Of a stretch of 64,000 nucleotides of DNA, positions 28,700 through 37,938 are shown one piece after another; position 1 is the first letter of the stretch; each line of letters opens with the position of its first letter. Origin of the DNA: Gemmatimonadota bacterium (lineage in GTDB: Bacteria; Gemmatimonadota; Gemmatimonadetes; Gemmatimonadales; GWC2-71-9); the NCBI GenBank assembly GCA_022710485.1, contig JAKLGU010000001.1:570011-634010 (forward strand), read 5' to 3'. Under the pieces are notes generated by a model that saw nothing but the letters and a program-made list of their open reading frames with translations, was not told the DNA's origin and made no database searches. The position numbers and the translations under genes were made by a program.

Positions 28700-29941
28700 T
28701 CAATTCGGCAGCTTCGCCACCTGCCGCGCCGAAGTGCCCGGATTGATGTCCGCCGAAATGATGCGCACAACCAGCGCGGAGGAAGTCTGCTCTCCCACGC
28801 GCACCACCTGCAGGCGCGCCATCGGCTCCGCAACGGTGGAGGCCGCGTCCCAGCGCTCCTCGGGCGTGCGCCAGAGCTCGAAGACATCGCCGGGTGCCAC
28901 ACCGTCCGCCCGCCCCTTGTTGAGGAACAGGATCGTCTGCTGCTCGGTCAGGACGGCCTCGGACCGGGCCTGGACGACCTCCGCCTGGATCCCGTCCGAC
29001 ACCGGCACCGCCCGCGCCGTACCGCCCGGGGTGAAGCGTTCGAGCGGCAGGGCGACCTGGCCGATCCGGATGCGCTTGTACTGGTTCAGGATCACGGCAG
29101 TGGTCTGCTTCGGCCCTACTTCGATGACGCGCGCCATGCCGGTCGGCCAGATGACGTCGCCGTACTTCGAGTAGCCGGTGATCCGTTCCGCGATCATGAG
29201 CGAATCGCCGACCTGGTAGGCCGCGCCCTTCGGCGGAACGATGCCGATCCGGGAGAACTGGGAGGCAGTAGTGGGCGACTGCAGGTTGGCGATCTGCGGG
29301 GGCTCGACGTCGCCGAGCACCTCGCCGTATGCCAGCTTCTGGCCCTCGGTCAGAAAGCCGGCAGAGTAGAACTCGCCGGGCCGGAGCGGGCGATAGGCCT
29401 TCTCGGCGTAGGCCACGAGCATGGCCTCGGAAGCGGCCTGCGGATTGGTCCGACCGAAGAGGGCGGTCGGGTCACCCGGAATCGGCCCGGGGCCGCGAGC
29501 GCCCCCACCGGCGGCCGGCATCCCCACCTCCGCCACCGCTTCCTGCTCCGCGAGCGGCATCGCCTCAGCCGCCGGGGCCGCCTCGACCGCGGGGGCCGCC
29601 TCTGCGGCCGGGGCCACGGCGACGGGCGCAGGGGCTTCGGCTGCAGGCTGGGCCGGAATGACGCCGGCACCGGTGCCGGACAACTGGAGCACCTCACCAG
29701 GGTAGATCCAGTGCGGATCTTCGATGACGGAGGTGTTCATCTTGTAGATCTGTGGCCAGGTGAGCGGGTCGCCGAAGTACGTCTTGGCCAGATCCCAGAG
29801 GGTGTCACCCTTCCGGACCGTGTGAGTCTCCGGAACCTGGGCGTTCTGGGCGTAGGCGATGGCGGGGACGCCAAGCAGGAAGCCGGCAGCCACGATAGCC
29901 CTCACGGAGAACTGCCCCGTCGACGCGTTGCGCATAGCCAT
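28700..29941 (-). CDS. secreted LysM-domain protein
   Basis: A 413-residue exported protein. The signal (FSVRAIVAAGFLLGVPAIAYAQ) ends in A-Y-A. A LysM peptidoglycan-binding domain follows at about 38-90 (H-T-V-R-K-G-D-T-L-W-D-L-A-K, then Y-P-G-E-V-L-Q-L), then an Ala/Pro/Glu linker (about 95-150) and a C-terminal region of about 260 residues that I do not recognise. The ATG at 29941 has AAGGA five bases upstream. The 270 bases upstream to ssb hold the ssb hairpin and otherwise show no gene. A role at the cell wall is likely. Confidence 0.8.
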   Translation of the reverse strand: MAMRNASTGQFSVRAIVAAGFLLGVPAIAYAQNAQVPETHTVRKGDTLWDLAKTYFGDPLTWPQIYKMNTSVIEDPHWIYPGEVLQLSGTGAGVIPAQPAAEAPAPVAVAPAAEAAPAVEAAPAAEAMPLAEQEAVAEVGMPAAGGGARGPGPIPGDPTALFGRTNPQAASEAMLVAYAEKAYRPLRPGEFYSAGFLTEGQKLAYGEVLGDVEPPQIANLQSPTTASQFSRIGIVPPKGAAYQVGDSLMIAERITGYSKYGDVIWPTGMARVIEVGPKQTTAVILNQYKRIRIGQVALPLERFTPGGTARAVPVSDGIQAEVVQARSEAVLTEQQTILFLNKGRADGVAPGDVFELWRTPEERWDAASTVAEPMARLQVVRVGEQTSSALVVRIISADINPGTSARQVAKLPN

Positions 29942-30152
29942 GGGTGTCCTTGTGGTGTAGAGGCGCTTCGGTTTCCGGAAAGAGTTGCGGTGAATTGCAA
30001 CGCAGCCCGGGGCGGTCGGCCAGCCCGCTCGCCCACAATGTAACACGTTGCGGGACAAAAGCTAAGAGGACCAGACCTGCTCCACTTCCTGAGCGGCGGA
30101 AGCGACTGGGCGGGAGAAAAAGCAAGAGCTGTGCCCTCCCCTGGAAGACGAG

Positions 30153-30183
30153 GCCGGCGGCCGGGCTTTGCCCGACCGCCGGC
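30153..30183 (-). terminator. hairpin after ssb
   Basis: Arms 30153-30166 and 30170-30183 pair with one mismatch around a TTT loop, 28 bases after the ssb stop. No strong T-run follows, so termination may be partial. Confidence 0.5.
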
Positions 30184-30210
30184 TGAGTTCCGGAGAGGCC
30201 CCGGCAGGGA

Positions 30211-30684
30211 TCAGAACGGGAGGTCGTCGTCCTCGCCGTCGAGCGCCTCGGGGAAGTCGTCGAACGATTCGTCCTTCTTGGGCGCCGAGGCGGCCGCGCC
30301 GACCTTCGGCGCGCTGTACGACTCGTCCGAACCGCCACTCCGGCCGCCGAGCAGGATGAGTTCGCGACCATTGATTTCGGTCGTGTACTTCGTCTGCCCT
30401 TCGCGGTCCTGCCAGCTGCGGTACTCAATGGACCCCTCGATGTAGACCTTGTCGCCCTTCTTGCAGTACTTCTCGGCGATGTCGGCCAGCTTGCTGAAGT
30501 TGGTGTTCCAGAGGATCACCCGGTGCCACTCGGTCTTCTCCTGCTTGTCGCCGCTCTTGCCGGTCCACTGGCGGCTGGTGGCGACCGAGAGGGTAGCCAC
30601 GCGCGAGCCGTTGTTGGTGCTGCGCACCTCCGGATCCGCCCCGAGATTCCCGATCAGCTGGACCTTGTTCAGACTCCGACTCAC
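30211..30684 (-). CDS. ssb: single-stranded DNA-binding protein
   Basis: A 157-residue SSB: an OB-fold (about 1-110, starting S-L-N-K-V-Q-L-I-G-N-L-G-A-D-P-E), a Ser/Ala/Lys linker, and the acidic tip D-D-D-L-P-F that binds repair and replication partners. The GTG start is fixed by GGGAGG five bases upstream. It lies 71 bases after rimI. Confidence 0.96.
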   Translation of the reverse strand: MSRSLNKVQLIGNLGADPEVRSTNNGSRVATLSVATSRQWTGKSGDKQEKTEWHRVILWNTNFSKLADIAEKYCKKGDKVYIEGSIEYRSWQDREGQTKYTTEINGRELILLGGRSGGSDESYSAPKVGAAASAPKKDESFDDFPEALDGEDDDLPF

Positions 30685-30755
30685 AATGACCTCCCACGCA
30701 TCAACAGGGTTCGGGACTGCGGACAGCCATACGGTACTGCCCTGACGGCTGAAAT

Positions 30756-31244
30756 CTACACCAATGGCTCGCCGTCACCATCATTCGAACGCACCGGCGC
30801 CATCACCAGGCGGAGGACCAGCGCGTCCTCGTCGGGGCGGCGGTAATACCCACGCCGCCGGCCCTCGGTCCGGAAACCGCGGCCGGCGTAGAGGGATTGG
30901 GCCACGGCGTTCGAGGCCCGGACCTCCAAGAACACCTCCGTGCCGCCGCGCCGCCGCACGGCCGCCAGGCCGGCATCGAGCAACTCGGCGCCGAGCCCCC
31001 GGCCACGGAATGCCGGCACCACGGCAAGGTTGAGGACCTCGGCCGTGCCGAGAATCTCCCGCGCCAGGAAGTAGGCGATCGGCACGTCCGCGTCGGTCAT
31101 GACCAGCCCGACGCCGCCGGGCATCGACAACACCTCGCGGAAGCCCTCGAGGGGCCAGGGATCCGAGAAGCACTGACGCTCGATGGCGGCCATGGCCGCC
31201 GCGTCAGCGAAACTGGCCGGGCGAATCGGGAAGTGTGTGCCCAT
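30756..31244 (-). CDS. rimI: ribosomal-protein-alanine N-acetyltransferase RimI
   Basis: A 162-residue GNAT enzyme; RimI acetylates the N-terminal alanine of ribosomal protein S18. I-R-P-A-S-F-A-D-A-A-A at 7-17, the acetyl-CoA loop V-P-A-F-R-G-R-G-L-G and the R-A-S-N-A-V-A-Q-S-L-Y block are visible. The ATG at 31244 with GGAG seven bases upstream lies inside tsaB, a 41-base overlap; later starts would cut the first strand. The tsaE-tsaB-rimI order is a common bacterial arrangement. Confidence 0.9.
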   Translation of the reverse strand: MGTHFPIRPASFADAAAMAAIERQCFSDPWPLEGFREVLSMPGGVGLVMTDADVPIAYFLAREILGTAEVLNLAVVPAFRGRGLGAELLDAGLAAVRRRGGTEVFLEVRASNAVAQSLYAGRGFRTEGRRRGYYRRPDEDALVLRLVMAPVRSNDGDGEPLV

Positions 31245-31923
31245 GTTCCCGCTCCCACTTGGCCTGTGCCTCTGCCGGCCGTCCGTACTGGGGCTGCCAC
31301 CCGGCAGGGTCGGCGACAACGGCGACACCGCCGCGGCGCGCCGCAAGCTCGAGGAGCCCGCCCGCCGTCGCGAGTCCGTGCACCGTCCGCGGATGACGGC
31401 CACCCTGCCACTCCGCCAGTCGTTCCGCCAGCCCGTCGGGGAGAGTGCCCGAGAGGATATCGGGCACGGGGCAATCCGCGAGGAGGCGCTCCGGCAGCCA
31501 GACGGTGGGCACCTGCAACACGTCCACTCCTCCCTCGGGAAACCGGTACTCGGCGGCGTAGACCTCGCCACGCAGGGCGTTCGCGACCGCGAGCACACGG
31601 TCGTCGGGCGCGGGACGGGCGGCCCACGCCACCGCCATCAGCGCGGGAGTGACGTGCAGCGCGACCCCTCGGGTGCGCACCAGCGCCTTGGCGACGGCGG
31701 CCCCCACCCGCAGGCCGGTGAAGCTCCCGGGGCCGTCGCCCAGCACGATGGCCTCGATGGCTGACAATTCCGTGTTCGCCTCGGACAGCACCTGCTCGAT
31801 CAGGCCGGGCAGCGCACCGGCGTGCCTGCGCGCGCCCTCGAGCGCCCCTTCCGCCACGATCCGGCCTGGGCGGCCGACGGCCACCGAGGCCCGGTCGGAG
31901 GAGGTCTCGAGCGCGAGCCACAT
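31204..31923 (-). CDS. tsaB: t6A biosynthesis protein TsaB
   Basis: A 239-residue ASKHA-fold protein that partners TsaD in making N6-threonylcarbamoyladenosine at tRNA position 37. Family features are LALETSSDRASVA at the N-terminus and the G-D-G-P-G-S-F-T-G-L-R-V-G motif near 62-74. The ATG overlaps the tsaE stop by one base. Confidence 0.94.
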   Translation of the reverse strand: MWLALETSSDRASVAVGRPGRIVAEGALEGARRHAGALPGLIEQVLSEANTELSAIEAIVLGDGPGSFTGLRVGAAVAKALVRTRGVALHVTPALMAVAWAARPAPDDRVLAVANALRGEVYAAEYRFPEGGVDVLQVPTVWLPERLLADCPVPDILSGTLPDGLAERLAEWQGGRHPRTVHGLATAGGLLELAARRGGVAVVADPAGWQPQYGRPAEAQAKWEREHGHTLPDSPGQFR

Positions 31924-32333
31924 CAGTCAGCCTCCAGCGAGCGGCGGCCCGGGTCGTCGAGGTGCCCCAGACGAAATCGCATGGTCGGCTCGGGCACCCA
32001 GGCACCGGCGCGTTCAGGCCACTCGATCAGCACGGCGTCGCCCTCGGACAGGAGCGATTCCCAGTCGAGATCGGCGGCTTCTTCGGCGTCCCGCAGACGA
32101 TAACAATCGAGATGGAACACCGGCCCCCGCCGGCCTGCATACCGGTGCACCAGCGAGTAGGTCGGGCTGGTGGCGGGCGTCTCGACGCCGAGCCCGCGCG
32201 CGATGGCGCGGATGAAGGTGGTCTTGCCGGCCCCGAGATCGCCCTCGAAGACGAGTACGGCGCCGGGCGGGAGGGTACGGCCGAGCTCCTCACCCTCCGC
32301 GACGAGCTGCTCCTCCGTGAGCGCGCGGGTCAG
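31923..32333 (-). CDS. tsaE: t6A biosynthesis ATPase TsaE, CTG start
   Basis: A 136-residue P-loop ATPase of the t6A pathway. Walker A is G-D-L-G-A-G-K-T-T, followed by [14 protein letters not shown] and L-I-E-W-P-E. The frame from the uvrB end to Walker A contains no ATG, GTG or TTG; the only candidate is CTG at 32331-32333, which shares its last two bases with the uvrB stop (CTGA) and has a perfect GGAGG five bases upstream. Gene finders limited to ATG/GTG/TTG would shorten it to a 75-residue piece without the P-loop, starting at 32150. Confidence 0.88.
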   Translation of the reverse strand: MTRALTEEQLVAEGEELGRTLPPGAVLVFEGDLGAGKTTFIRAIARGLGVETPATSPTYSLVHRYAGRRGPVFHLDCYRLRDAEEAADLDWESLLSEGDAVLIEWPERAGAWVPEPTMRFRLGHLDDPGRRSLEAD

Positions 32334-34375
32334 GCGAACCTCCGCCGCCGGCCGCCCTCACGCCGGACATCGGGGGCGCCCAGCGCCTTCAGGTCGTTGA
32401 CCTGGTCCCGGAGGAGCGCGGCGAGTTCGAACTCCAGGTTGGCCGCAGCTTCCTTCATCTGCTGCTCGAGCGCGGCGACGGCCTTGGCGCGCACGGCCGG
32501 GTCGTGGAGGTCCTCGCGCACCAGCGACCCCGCCTCGATCGGCGCCGGCTTCTCGGAGCGGGCGTCGGCCACGTAAGTGGAAAGCCGCACCTGGTCGAAC
32601 GACTTGATGATCGAGCGCGGCGTGATGTGGTGCTCGGTGTTGTGGGCCACCTGGATGGCGCGCCGGCGGTCCATTTCGCGCAGCGCGCGCTCCATGGACC
32701 CGGTGATCCGGTCGGCGTAGAGGATGCCGAGCCCGCCGACGTGGCGCGCCGCGCGTCCGACCGTCTGGATCAGGGAACGGTCGGAACGGAGGAACCCCTC
32801 CTGGTCGGCGTCGAGGATGGCCACCAGCGACACCTCGGGGAGGTCGAGCCCCTCGCGGAGGAGGTTGATGCCGACCAGGACATCGAAGTCGCCAAGCCGA
32901 AGGCCGCGGAGGATCTCGATCCGCTCGATGGCGTCGATGTCGGAGTGCAGGTACCGGACGCGCACGCCGGCCTGCTGCAGGTAGTCGGTCAGGTCCTCGG
33001 ACATCCGCTTGGTGAGGGTGGTGACGAGGACCCGCTCCTTCCGGCGGGCGCGCTCGCGGATTTCGTGGAGCAGGTCGTCCACCTGGCCCTTGACGGGCCG
33101 GACCTCGACCAGCGGGTCGATGAGCCCGGTGGGCCGAATGATCTGCTCGACGACGGCGCCGCCCGAGAGCCGAAGTTCGAGGTCTCCCGGGGTGGCGGAG
33201 ACGTTGATCATCTGCGGCGCCAGCGCGAGGAACTCGTCGAACCGCAACGGGCGGTTGTCGAGGGCCGACGGCAGGCGGAATCCGTACTCGACGAGCGTCT
33301 CCTTGCGGGCGCGGTCGCCGTTCGACATGCCGCCGATCTGCGGCAGGGTGACGTGCGACTCGTCCACCACCACCAGGAACTCCGGCGGGAAGTAGTCGAG
33401 GAGGCAGGCGGGGCGTTCGCCCTCGGCACGGCCGCTCAGGTGCCGCGAGTAATTCTCGATGCCGGCGCAGATGCCGACCTCGAGCAGCATGTCGATGTCG
33501 AAATGCGTGCGGGACTCGAGCCGCTGCGCCTCGAGGAGCTTCCCGGCTTCCCGGAGCACCTTCAGCCGGTCGGCCAGCTCGGCCCGGATGAGCCGGACAG
33601 CCCGCTCGATCTTGGCGCGCTGGGTGACGAAGTGCTTGGCGGGATAGATGGCGCAGCGGGGCATGACCTGCAGCGATTCGCCGGTGAGCGGGTTGATCTT
33701 GGTGATCCGCTCCACGGTGTCGCCCCAGAGCTCGATGCGCACCGCCCGCTCCTCGTAGGCGGGGAAGATCTCGACGGTGTCGCCGCGGACCCGGAAGGTG
33801 CCAGGCTCGAAACTGACGTCGTTCCGGCTGTACTGGATGGCGACGAGGGCTTCGAGGATGGAGTCCCGCCCGCGCTCGCTCCCCTGCTCCACCGTGACCA
33901 TCTGGGCCCGGTACTCGACCGGGTCGCCGAGGCCGTAGATGGCACTGACCGTGGCCACGATGACCACGTCTTCCCGCTCGATGAGGCTTGACGTGGCGCG
34001 GAGCCGGAGTCGCTCGATGTCCTCGTTGATCGAGGCGTCCTTCTCGATATAGACGTCGGAACTGGGGACGTAGGCTTCCGGCTGGTAGTAGTCGTAGTAC
34101 GAGACGAAATACTCGACGGCGTTCGTGGGGAGGAACTGCCGCAGTTCACCGTAGAGCTGGGCGGCCAGCGTCTTGTTGTGCGAGAGGACGAGCGTGGGGC
34201 GGCCGTAGTTGGCGATGACGTTGGCAAGCGTCATCGTCTTGCCCGACCCGGTGACGCCGAGGAGGGTCTGGTACTGGTCGCCCCGGCGGAGCCCTGCAGT
34301 CAGCTGCTCGATGGCGCGGGGCTGGTCGCCCGCGGGCTCGAACGGCGCCTGGACCTGGAACAGGGTGGTGGCCAT
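32330..34375 (-). CDS. uvrB: excinuclease ABC subunit B
   Basis: A 681-residue nucleotide-excision repair helicase that verifies damage with UvrA and positions UvrC. Walker A G-V-T-G-S-G-K-T is near 39-46, the beta-hairpin [14 protein letters not shown] is at about 88-101, V-V-D-E-S-H is the helicase motif II, and a UVR domain ends the protein ([11 protein letters not shown]). Length is normal. It overlaps tsaE by four bases. Confidence 0.97.
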   Translation of the reverse strand: MATTLFQVQAPFEPAGDQPRAIEQLTAGLRRGDQYQTLLGVTGSGKTMTLANVIANYGRPTLVLSHNKTLAAQLYGELRQFLPTNAVEYFVSYYDYYQPEAYVPSSDVYIEKDASINEDIERLRLRATSSLIEREDVVIVATVSAIYGLGDPVEYRAQMVTVEQGSERGRDSILEALVAIQYSRNDVSFEPGTFRVRGDTVEIFPAYEERAVRIELWGDTVERITKINPLTGESLQVMPRCAIYPAKHFVTQRAKIERAVRLIRAELADRLKVLREAGKLLEAQRLESRTHFDIDMLLEVGICAGIENYSRHLSGRAEGERPACLLDYFPPEFLVVVDESHVTLPQIGGMSNGDRARKETLVEYGFRLPSALDNRPLRFDEFLALAPQMINVSATPGDLELRLSGGAVVEQIIRPTGLIDPLVEVRPVKGQVDDLLHEIRERARRKERVLVTTLTKRMSEDLTDYLQQAGVRVRYLHSDIDAIERIEILRGLRLGDFDVLVGINLLREGLDLPEVSLVAILDADQEGFLRSDRSLIQTVGRAARHVGGLGILYADRITGSMERALREMDRRRAIQVAHNTEHHITPRSIIKSFDQVRLSTYVADARSEKPAPIEAGSLVREDLHDPAVRAKAVAALEQQMKEAAANLEFELAALLRDQVNDLKALGAPDVRREGGRRRRFA

Positions 34376-34384
34376 CCATTCAAT

Positions 34385-34825
34385 CTAGCGCTTTCGGGAA
34401 ATCTTCGGTAGCGCCTGACCCTCCCCACCGCCCGCGCCGGCCAGGGGATGCACCGCCTCCCATTCGTCCTCCGTCACCGGCATGACGGAGAGGCGGGTAT
34501 TGCGAATCAGCGGGAGGCCTGCAAGGTCGCGCTCGGCCTTGAGTTCAGCGAGGGTGACCGGCCTCCGGAGTTGCGCCTCGAAGCGCACCTCCACGGCGGT
34601 CGACGTTCCCTCCGTCCGGGGCGCGGAGTCGACCAGGGCGCGGCCCACCACCGCCTTCTCCTTGCCTGAGTGGTACAGCAGGAGTCCGTCTCCCGGGCGC
34701 ATGGCGCGGAGGTGGATCAGCGCGAGCGCGTTCTTGACGCCGTCCCAGGTGGTGCGTCCCTCCCGCTCGAGGTCGGCGATCGAATAGGTGGACGGTTCGG
34801 TCTTGAGGAGCCAATATTGAGTCAT
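34385..34825 (-). CDS. EVE domain protein
   Basis: A 146-residue EVE (PUA-like) protein, similar to thymocyte nuclear protein 1. The N-terminus Y-W-L-L-K-T-E-P-S-T-Y-S and W-D-G-V-K-N-A-L-A are typical. EVE domains bind modified bases in DNA or RNA. A short polar C-terminal tail follows. It sits nine bases upstream of uvrB, on the same strand. No promoter was found in the 50 bases separating it from the divergent peptidase gene. Confidence 0.88.
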   Translation of the reverse strand: MTQYWLLKTEPSTYSIADLEREGRTTWDGVKNALALIHLRAMRPGDGLLLYHSGKEKAVVGRALVDSAPRTEGTSTAVEVRFEAQLRRPVTLAELKAERDLAGLPLIRNTRLSVMPVTEDEWEAVHPLAGAGGGEGQALPKISRKR

Positions 34826-34875
34826 CGTCTGTCGATCCCCGGGGCTGAGCCCCGCCCGAGCGCGGAGGCTCCCCC

Positions 34876-35718
34876 ATGAAGTGGCAGCGCGGCTACCAGA
34901 GTTCCAACGTCGAGGACCGCCGCGGCAGCGGCGGCGGACGGATGCCCGGCGGCCGGCTCGGCCTGGGCGCGATCGTCATCCTGCTCATCCTGAGCGTGGT
35001 GTTCAAGCGCGACTTCCTCTCGCTGGCCGGGGGCATGTCCGGCGACGCTCCGACAGCCGGAGGCTCCGGGGAAGTGGTGTCGACCCCGGCGGAAGACTCC
35101 GCCAAGCAGTTCGTCTCCTTCGTGCTCGACGACGCGCAGCAGACCTGGACCGCCATTTTTTCCTCGAACAACGCCACCTATACCGACGCCCGCCTGATCC
35201 TGTTCCGCGACGGCGTCCAGTCGGCCTGCGGGTTCGCGGAGTCGGCCACGGGCCCGTTCTACTGCCCCGGCGACTCGCAAGTCTACATCGACCTCGGCTT
35301 CTACGACGAGCTCCGGGAGCGTTTCGGGGCGCCCGGCGATTTCGCCGAGGCCTACGTGCTGGCGCACGAGATCGGGCACCATGTCCAGCGCCTGACGGGC
35401 GCGGAGGCCGAGGTCCGGCGGGCGCAGCAACGCGACCCGGCCCGCGCCAACCAGTATTCCGTGGCCCTGGAGCTCCAGGCGGACTGCTACGCCGGCGTCT
35501 GGGCCAGTTCGGCGCAATCACGCGGACTCCTCGACGTCGGCGACGTCGAAGAGGGGCTTGGGGCCGCGGCGGCGGTGGGAGACGACCGGATCCAGCGCAT
35601 GGGGGGCGGGTACGTGAACCCGGACGCCTTCACCCACGGATCGGCGGCGGATCGGACGGCGTCGTTCAAGCGGGGGTTGGAGTCGGGAGATCCGGGGAGC
35701 TGTGAATTGCAGCGATAG
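34876..35718 (+). CDS. neutral zinc metallopeptidase, YpfJ family
   Basis: A 280-residue protein with one hydrophobic segment (about 28-46) that puts the catalytic part in the periplasm. The zinc motif H-E-I-G-H-H sits in a helix (V-L-A-H-E-I-G-H-H-V-Q), with the third ligand likely in E-L-Q-A-D-C-Y-A. A Gly/Arg-rich head precedes the membrane segment. GGAGG lies seven bases before the ATG. The family (YpfJ, DUF2342-like zinc peptidases) has no well-defined substrate. It is the only plus-strand gene between 12.7 and 55.4 kb. Confidence 0.88.
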   Translation: MKWQRGYQSSNVEDRRGSGGGRMPGGRLGLGAIVILLILSVVFKRDFLSLAGGMSGDAPTAGGSGEVVSTPAEDSAKQFVSFVLDDAQQTWTAIFSSNNATYTDARLILFRDGVQSACGFAESATGPFYCPGDSQVYIDLGFYDELRERFGAPGDFAEAYVLAHEIGHHVQRLTGAEAEVRRAQQRDPARANQYSVALELQADCYAGVWASSAQSRGLLDVGDVEEGLGAAAAVGDDRIQRMGGGYVNPDAFTHGSAADRTASFKRGLESGDPGSCELQR

Positions 35719-35745
35719 GCGGGGAAGCGGGGAAGCGGGGAAGCG
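35718..35745. repeat. (GGGGAAGC)3 tandem repeat, copy 1
   Basis: Three perfect 8-base units at 35721-35744, flanked by GGC and G. It begins in the stop codon of the peptidase gene and ends seven bases before the rel stop codon. The same 28 bases recur at 59134-59161. Confidence 0.9.
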
Positions 35746-35751
35746 AATCGC

Positions 35752-37938
35752 CTATTGCTGAGTCGTGGGGCTCGTCCCGCCCGTGCCGGGGGCCTCGCGG
35801 CGCTCGACCTCGACCACCCCTTTGACCCGCCGCACCGCCTTCAGCACCTTGGCGAGGTGGACGATGTTGTCCACCTCCACGAAGACCGTCCCGAACACCG
35901 TGCCGTCCTTGGTGTGGATATCCGCCGAACGAATGTTGGTGCCGGTCGAGCTGATGGCCGCCATGATGTCGGCGTAGAGCCCCCGCCGGTCCTCGCCCGA
36001 CAGTGCAAGGCGCACCGAGAAGGCCTCCCCCTCCACTTCCTGCCAGTCGATGTCCACCCGCCGCCCTTCCGAGCTCAGCGTCAGCAGGTTGGGGCAGTCG
36101 GCGCGATGGATCGAGATGCCGCGCCCCTGCGTCACGTAACCTGTCACGGGGTCGCCCGGCACGGGCTGACAGCACTGGGCGTAGCGCACCATCAGCCCGT
36201 CCACCCCGTGGATCTTGATCCCGCGCCCGAGCCGGATCCGGTCGACCAGGCGACCGAACACGGTGGGCTTCGGCTCCTGCAGCTCGTCCGGCGGCCGGTC
36301 CGGGAAGAGCACCCGGAAGACCTGCCCGATGGCCACGTCGCCGCGCCCGATGGCGACCTCGAGCGCGGTGCCGCTATGGAGTCCGAGCGCCGAGGCACCG
36401 CGCTCGAGCTGCTCCGGGGTGGGCACGTCGAGCCGGCGGCGCCGCGTTTCCCTCGTCAGGATCTCCCGGCCGAGCTGGAGGCTGACCGTCTCCTCCTCCT
36501 CCCGGATCCACTGCTTGATCTTGTGGCGCGCGCGCGCGGTGTGGACGTGGTTCAGCCAGTCGCGGCTGGGGCGCGCATGCGGGCTGGTCAGGATCTCCAC
36601 GGTGTCGCCGTTCTTGAGTTCCCGGTGCAGCGGTGCGATCCGGCCGTTGATCTTGGCGCCCTGGCAGTGCAGCCCGACCTCGGTGTGCACGTGGAACGCG
36701 AAGTCGATCGGGGTGGCGCCCTTCGGGAGTCGCTTCACGTCGCCCTGCGGGGTGAACATGAAGATCTCGTCCTGGTAGAGGTCCACCTTGAGGAACTCGA
36801 GAAATTCCTCCGGCGTGTGGGTGTCCTGCTGCAGCTCCAGCAGCTGGCGGAACCACCCGAGTGCCTGGTCGAGCTCGTCGTCCCCCTTCCCTTCCTTCTT
36901 GTACACCCAGTGCGCCGCGATGCCGTACTCCGCCGTCCGGTGCATCTCCCGGGTCCGGATCTGGACCTCGAACAGCTCGCCGCCCGGCCCGAAGATCGTG
37001 GTGTGCAGCGACTGGTAGGCGTTGGACTTGGGACTCGCGATGTAATCCTTGATCCGCTCCTGCAGCGGCGTCCAGTTGTGGTGGATGATGCCGAGGACGT
37101 GATAGCACTCGGGCACCGTGTTCACGATGACGCGGACCGCCATGAGGTCGTAGATCTCGTCGAACGGCTTGCCCCGCCGCTTGATCTTCTGCTCGATGGA
37201 CCAGAGGTGCTTGGGGCGACCCGTGACCTCCGCGGCGATGCCGGCCCGCTTGAGCTCCTCCTCCAGGGGGCGGCGGAGCCGGTCGATCATCTGCTCCCGT
37301 GCCTCCCGCTCGGCCGCCACCTGCTCGGCGAGGGACCGATACTCCTCGGGCTCCAGGAACCGGAACGCGAGGTCCTCGAGTTCCGCCTTCATGCCCGCCA
37401 TGCCGAACCGGTGCGCCAGCGGCGCGTAGATTTCCCGCGTCTCCGTGGCGATGCGCAGCCGCTTCTGCGGCTCGAGGTGCTCGAGCGTCCGCATGTTGTG
37501 GAGACGGTCGGCGAGCTTGATGATGATGACCCGCGCGTCCTTGGCGATCGACAGCAGGAGCTTCCGGTAGTTCTCGACCTGCTCCTCGGCGGTGGAGCGG
37601 AAGGTCAGGTGGGAGATCTTGGTGAGCCCGTCCACGATGACGCCGACTTCGGGGCCGAAGTCGCGGGCGATGTCCTCGACGCCGACGTCGGAGTCCTCCA
37701 CCACGTCGTGCAGCAGCGCCGCAGCGATGGAGGTCGAGTCCGGCAGCTGCTCCGCGAGGATCATCGCCACGGCGATGCTGTGCGAGATGAACTCCTCGCC
37801 CGACGCCCGCTTCTGCCCGTGGTGCGCGGACGTGCTGAAGCGCAGCGCCCGCTCGATCAGGTCCAGATCGAGGCGGTCGGCGTGCTTCGCGAGCATCGCG
37901 CGAAGTTCCGGGGCGAGGTCGAGCGTCGGAGCGGTCAC
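35752..37938 (-). CDS. rel: bifunctional (p)ppGpp synthetase/hydrolase
   Basis: A 728-residue Rel/SpoT homologue controlling the stringent response. The HD hydrolase domain is intact (H-G-Q-K-R, L-L-H-D-V-V-E-D-S). The synthetase domain has F-E-V-Q-I-R-T and an R-I-K-D motif, the R-x-K-D form typical of bifunctional enzymes rather than the E-x-D-D of RelA. A TGS domain (near 390-450) and a C-terminal ACT domain (near 640-715) follow. It overlaps radC by four bases. Confidence 0.95.
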   Translation of the reverse strand: MTAPTLDLAPELRAMLAKHADRLDLDLIERALRFSTSAHHGQKRASGEEFISHSIAVAMILAEQLPDSTSIAAALLHDVVEDSDVGVEDIARDFGPEVGVIVDGLTKISHLTFRSTAEEQVENYRKLLLSIAKDARVIIIKLADRLHNMRTLEHLEPQKRLRIATETREIYAPLAHRFGMAGMKAELEDLAFRFLEPEEYRSLAEQVAAEREAREQMIDRLRRPLEEELKRAGIAAEVTGRPKHLWSIEQKIKRRGKPFDEIYDLMAVRVIVNTVPECYHVLGIIHHNWTPLQERIKDYIASPKSNAYQSLHTTIFGPGGELFEVQIRTREMHRTAEYGIAAHWVYKKEGKGDDELDQALGWFRQLLELQQDTHTPEEFLEFLKVDLYQDEIFMFTPQGDVKRLPKGATPIDFAFHVHTEVGLHCQGAKINGRIAPLHRELKNGDTVEILTSPHARPSRDWLNHVHTARARHKIKQWIREEEETVSLQLGREILTRETRRRRLDVPTPEQLERGASALGLHSGTALEVAIGRGDVAIGQVFRVLFPDRPPDELQEPKPTVFGRLVDRIRLGRGIKIHGVDGLMVRYAQCCQPVPGDPVTGYVTQGRGISIHRADCPNLLTLSSEGRRVDIDWQEVEGEAFSVRLALSGEDRRGLYADIMAAISSTGTNIRSADIHTKDGTVFGTVFVEVDNIVHLAKVLKAVRRVKGVVEVERREAPGTGGTSPTTQQ

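Noticed and set aside
29942..30152. Possible leader RNA or riboswitch before the LysM gene
   Set aside because: About 210 bases without a gene, but I see no conserved riboswitch core or strong hairpin other than the ssb one just beyond it.
31923..32150. A 75-residue protein starting at GTG as the whole gene
   Set aside because: It would lack the P-loop; the same frame upstream encodes the rest of TsaE from a CTG with a good ribosome site.
34840..34854. Short inverted repeat between the EVE gene and the metallopeptidase gene
   Set aside because: Only five to seven pairs with almost no loop; too weak to call a terminator or operator.
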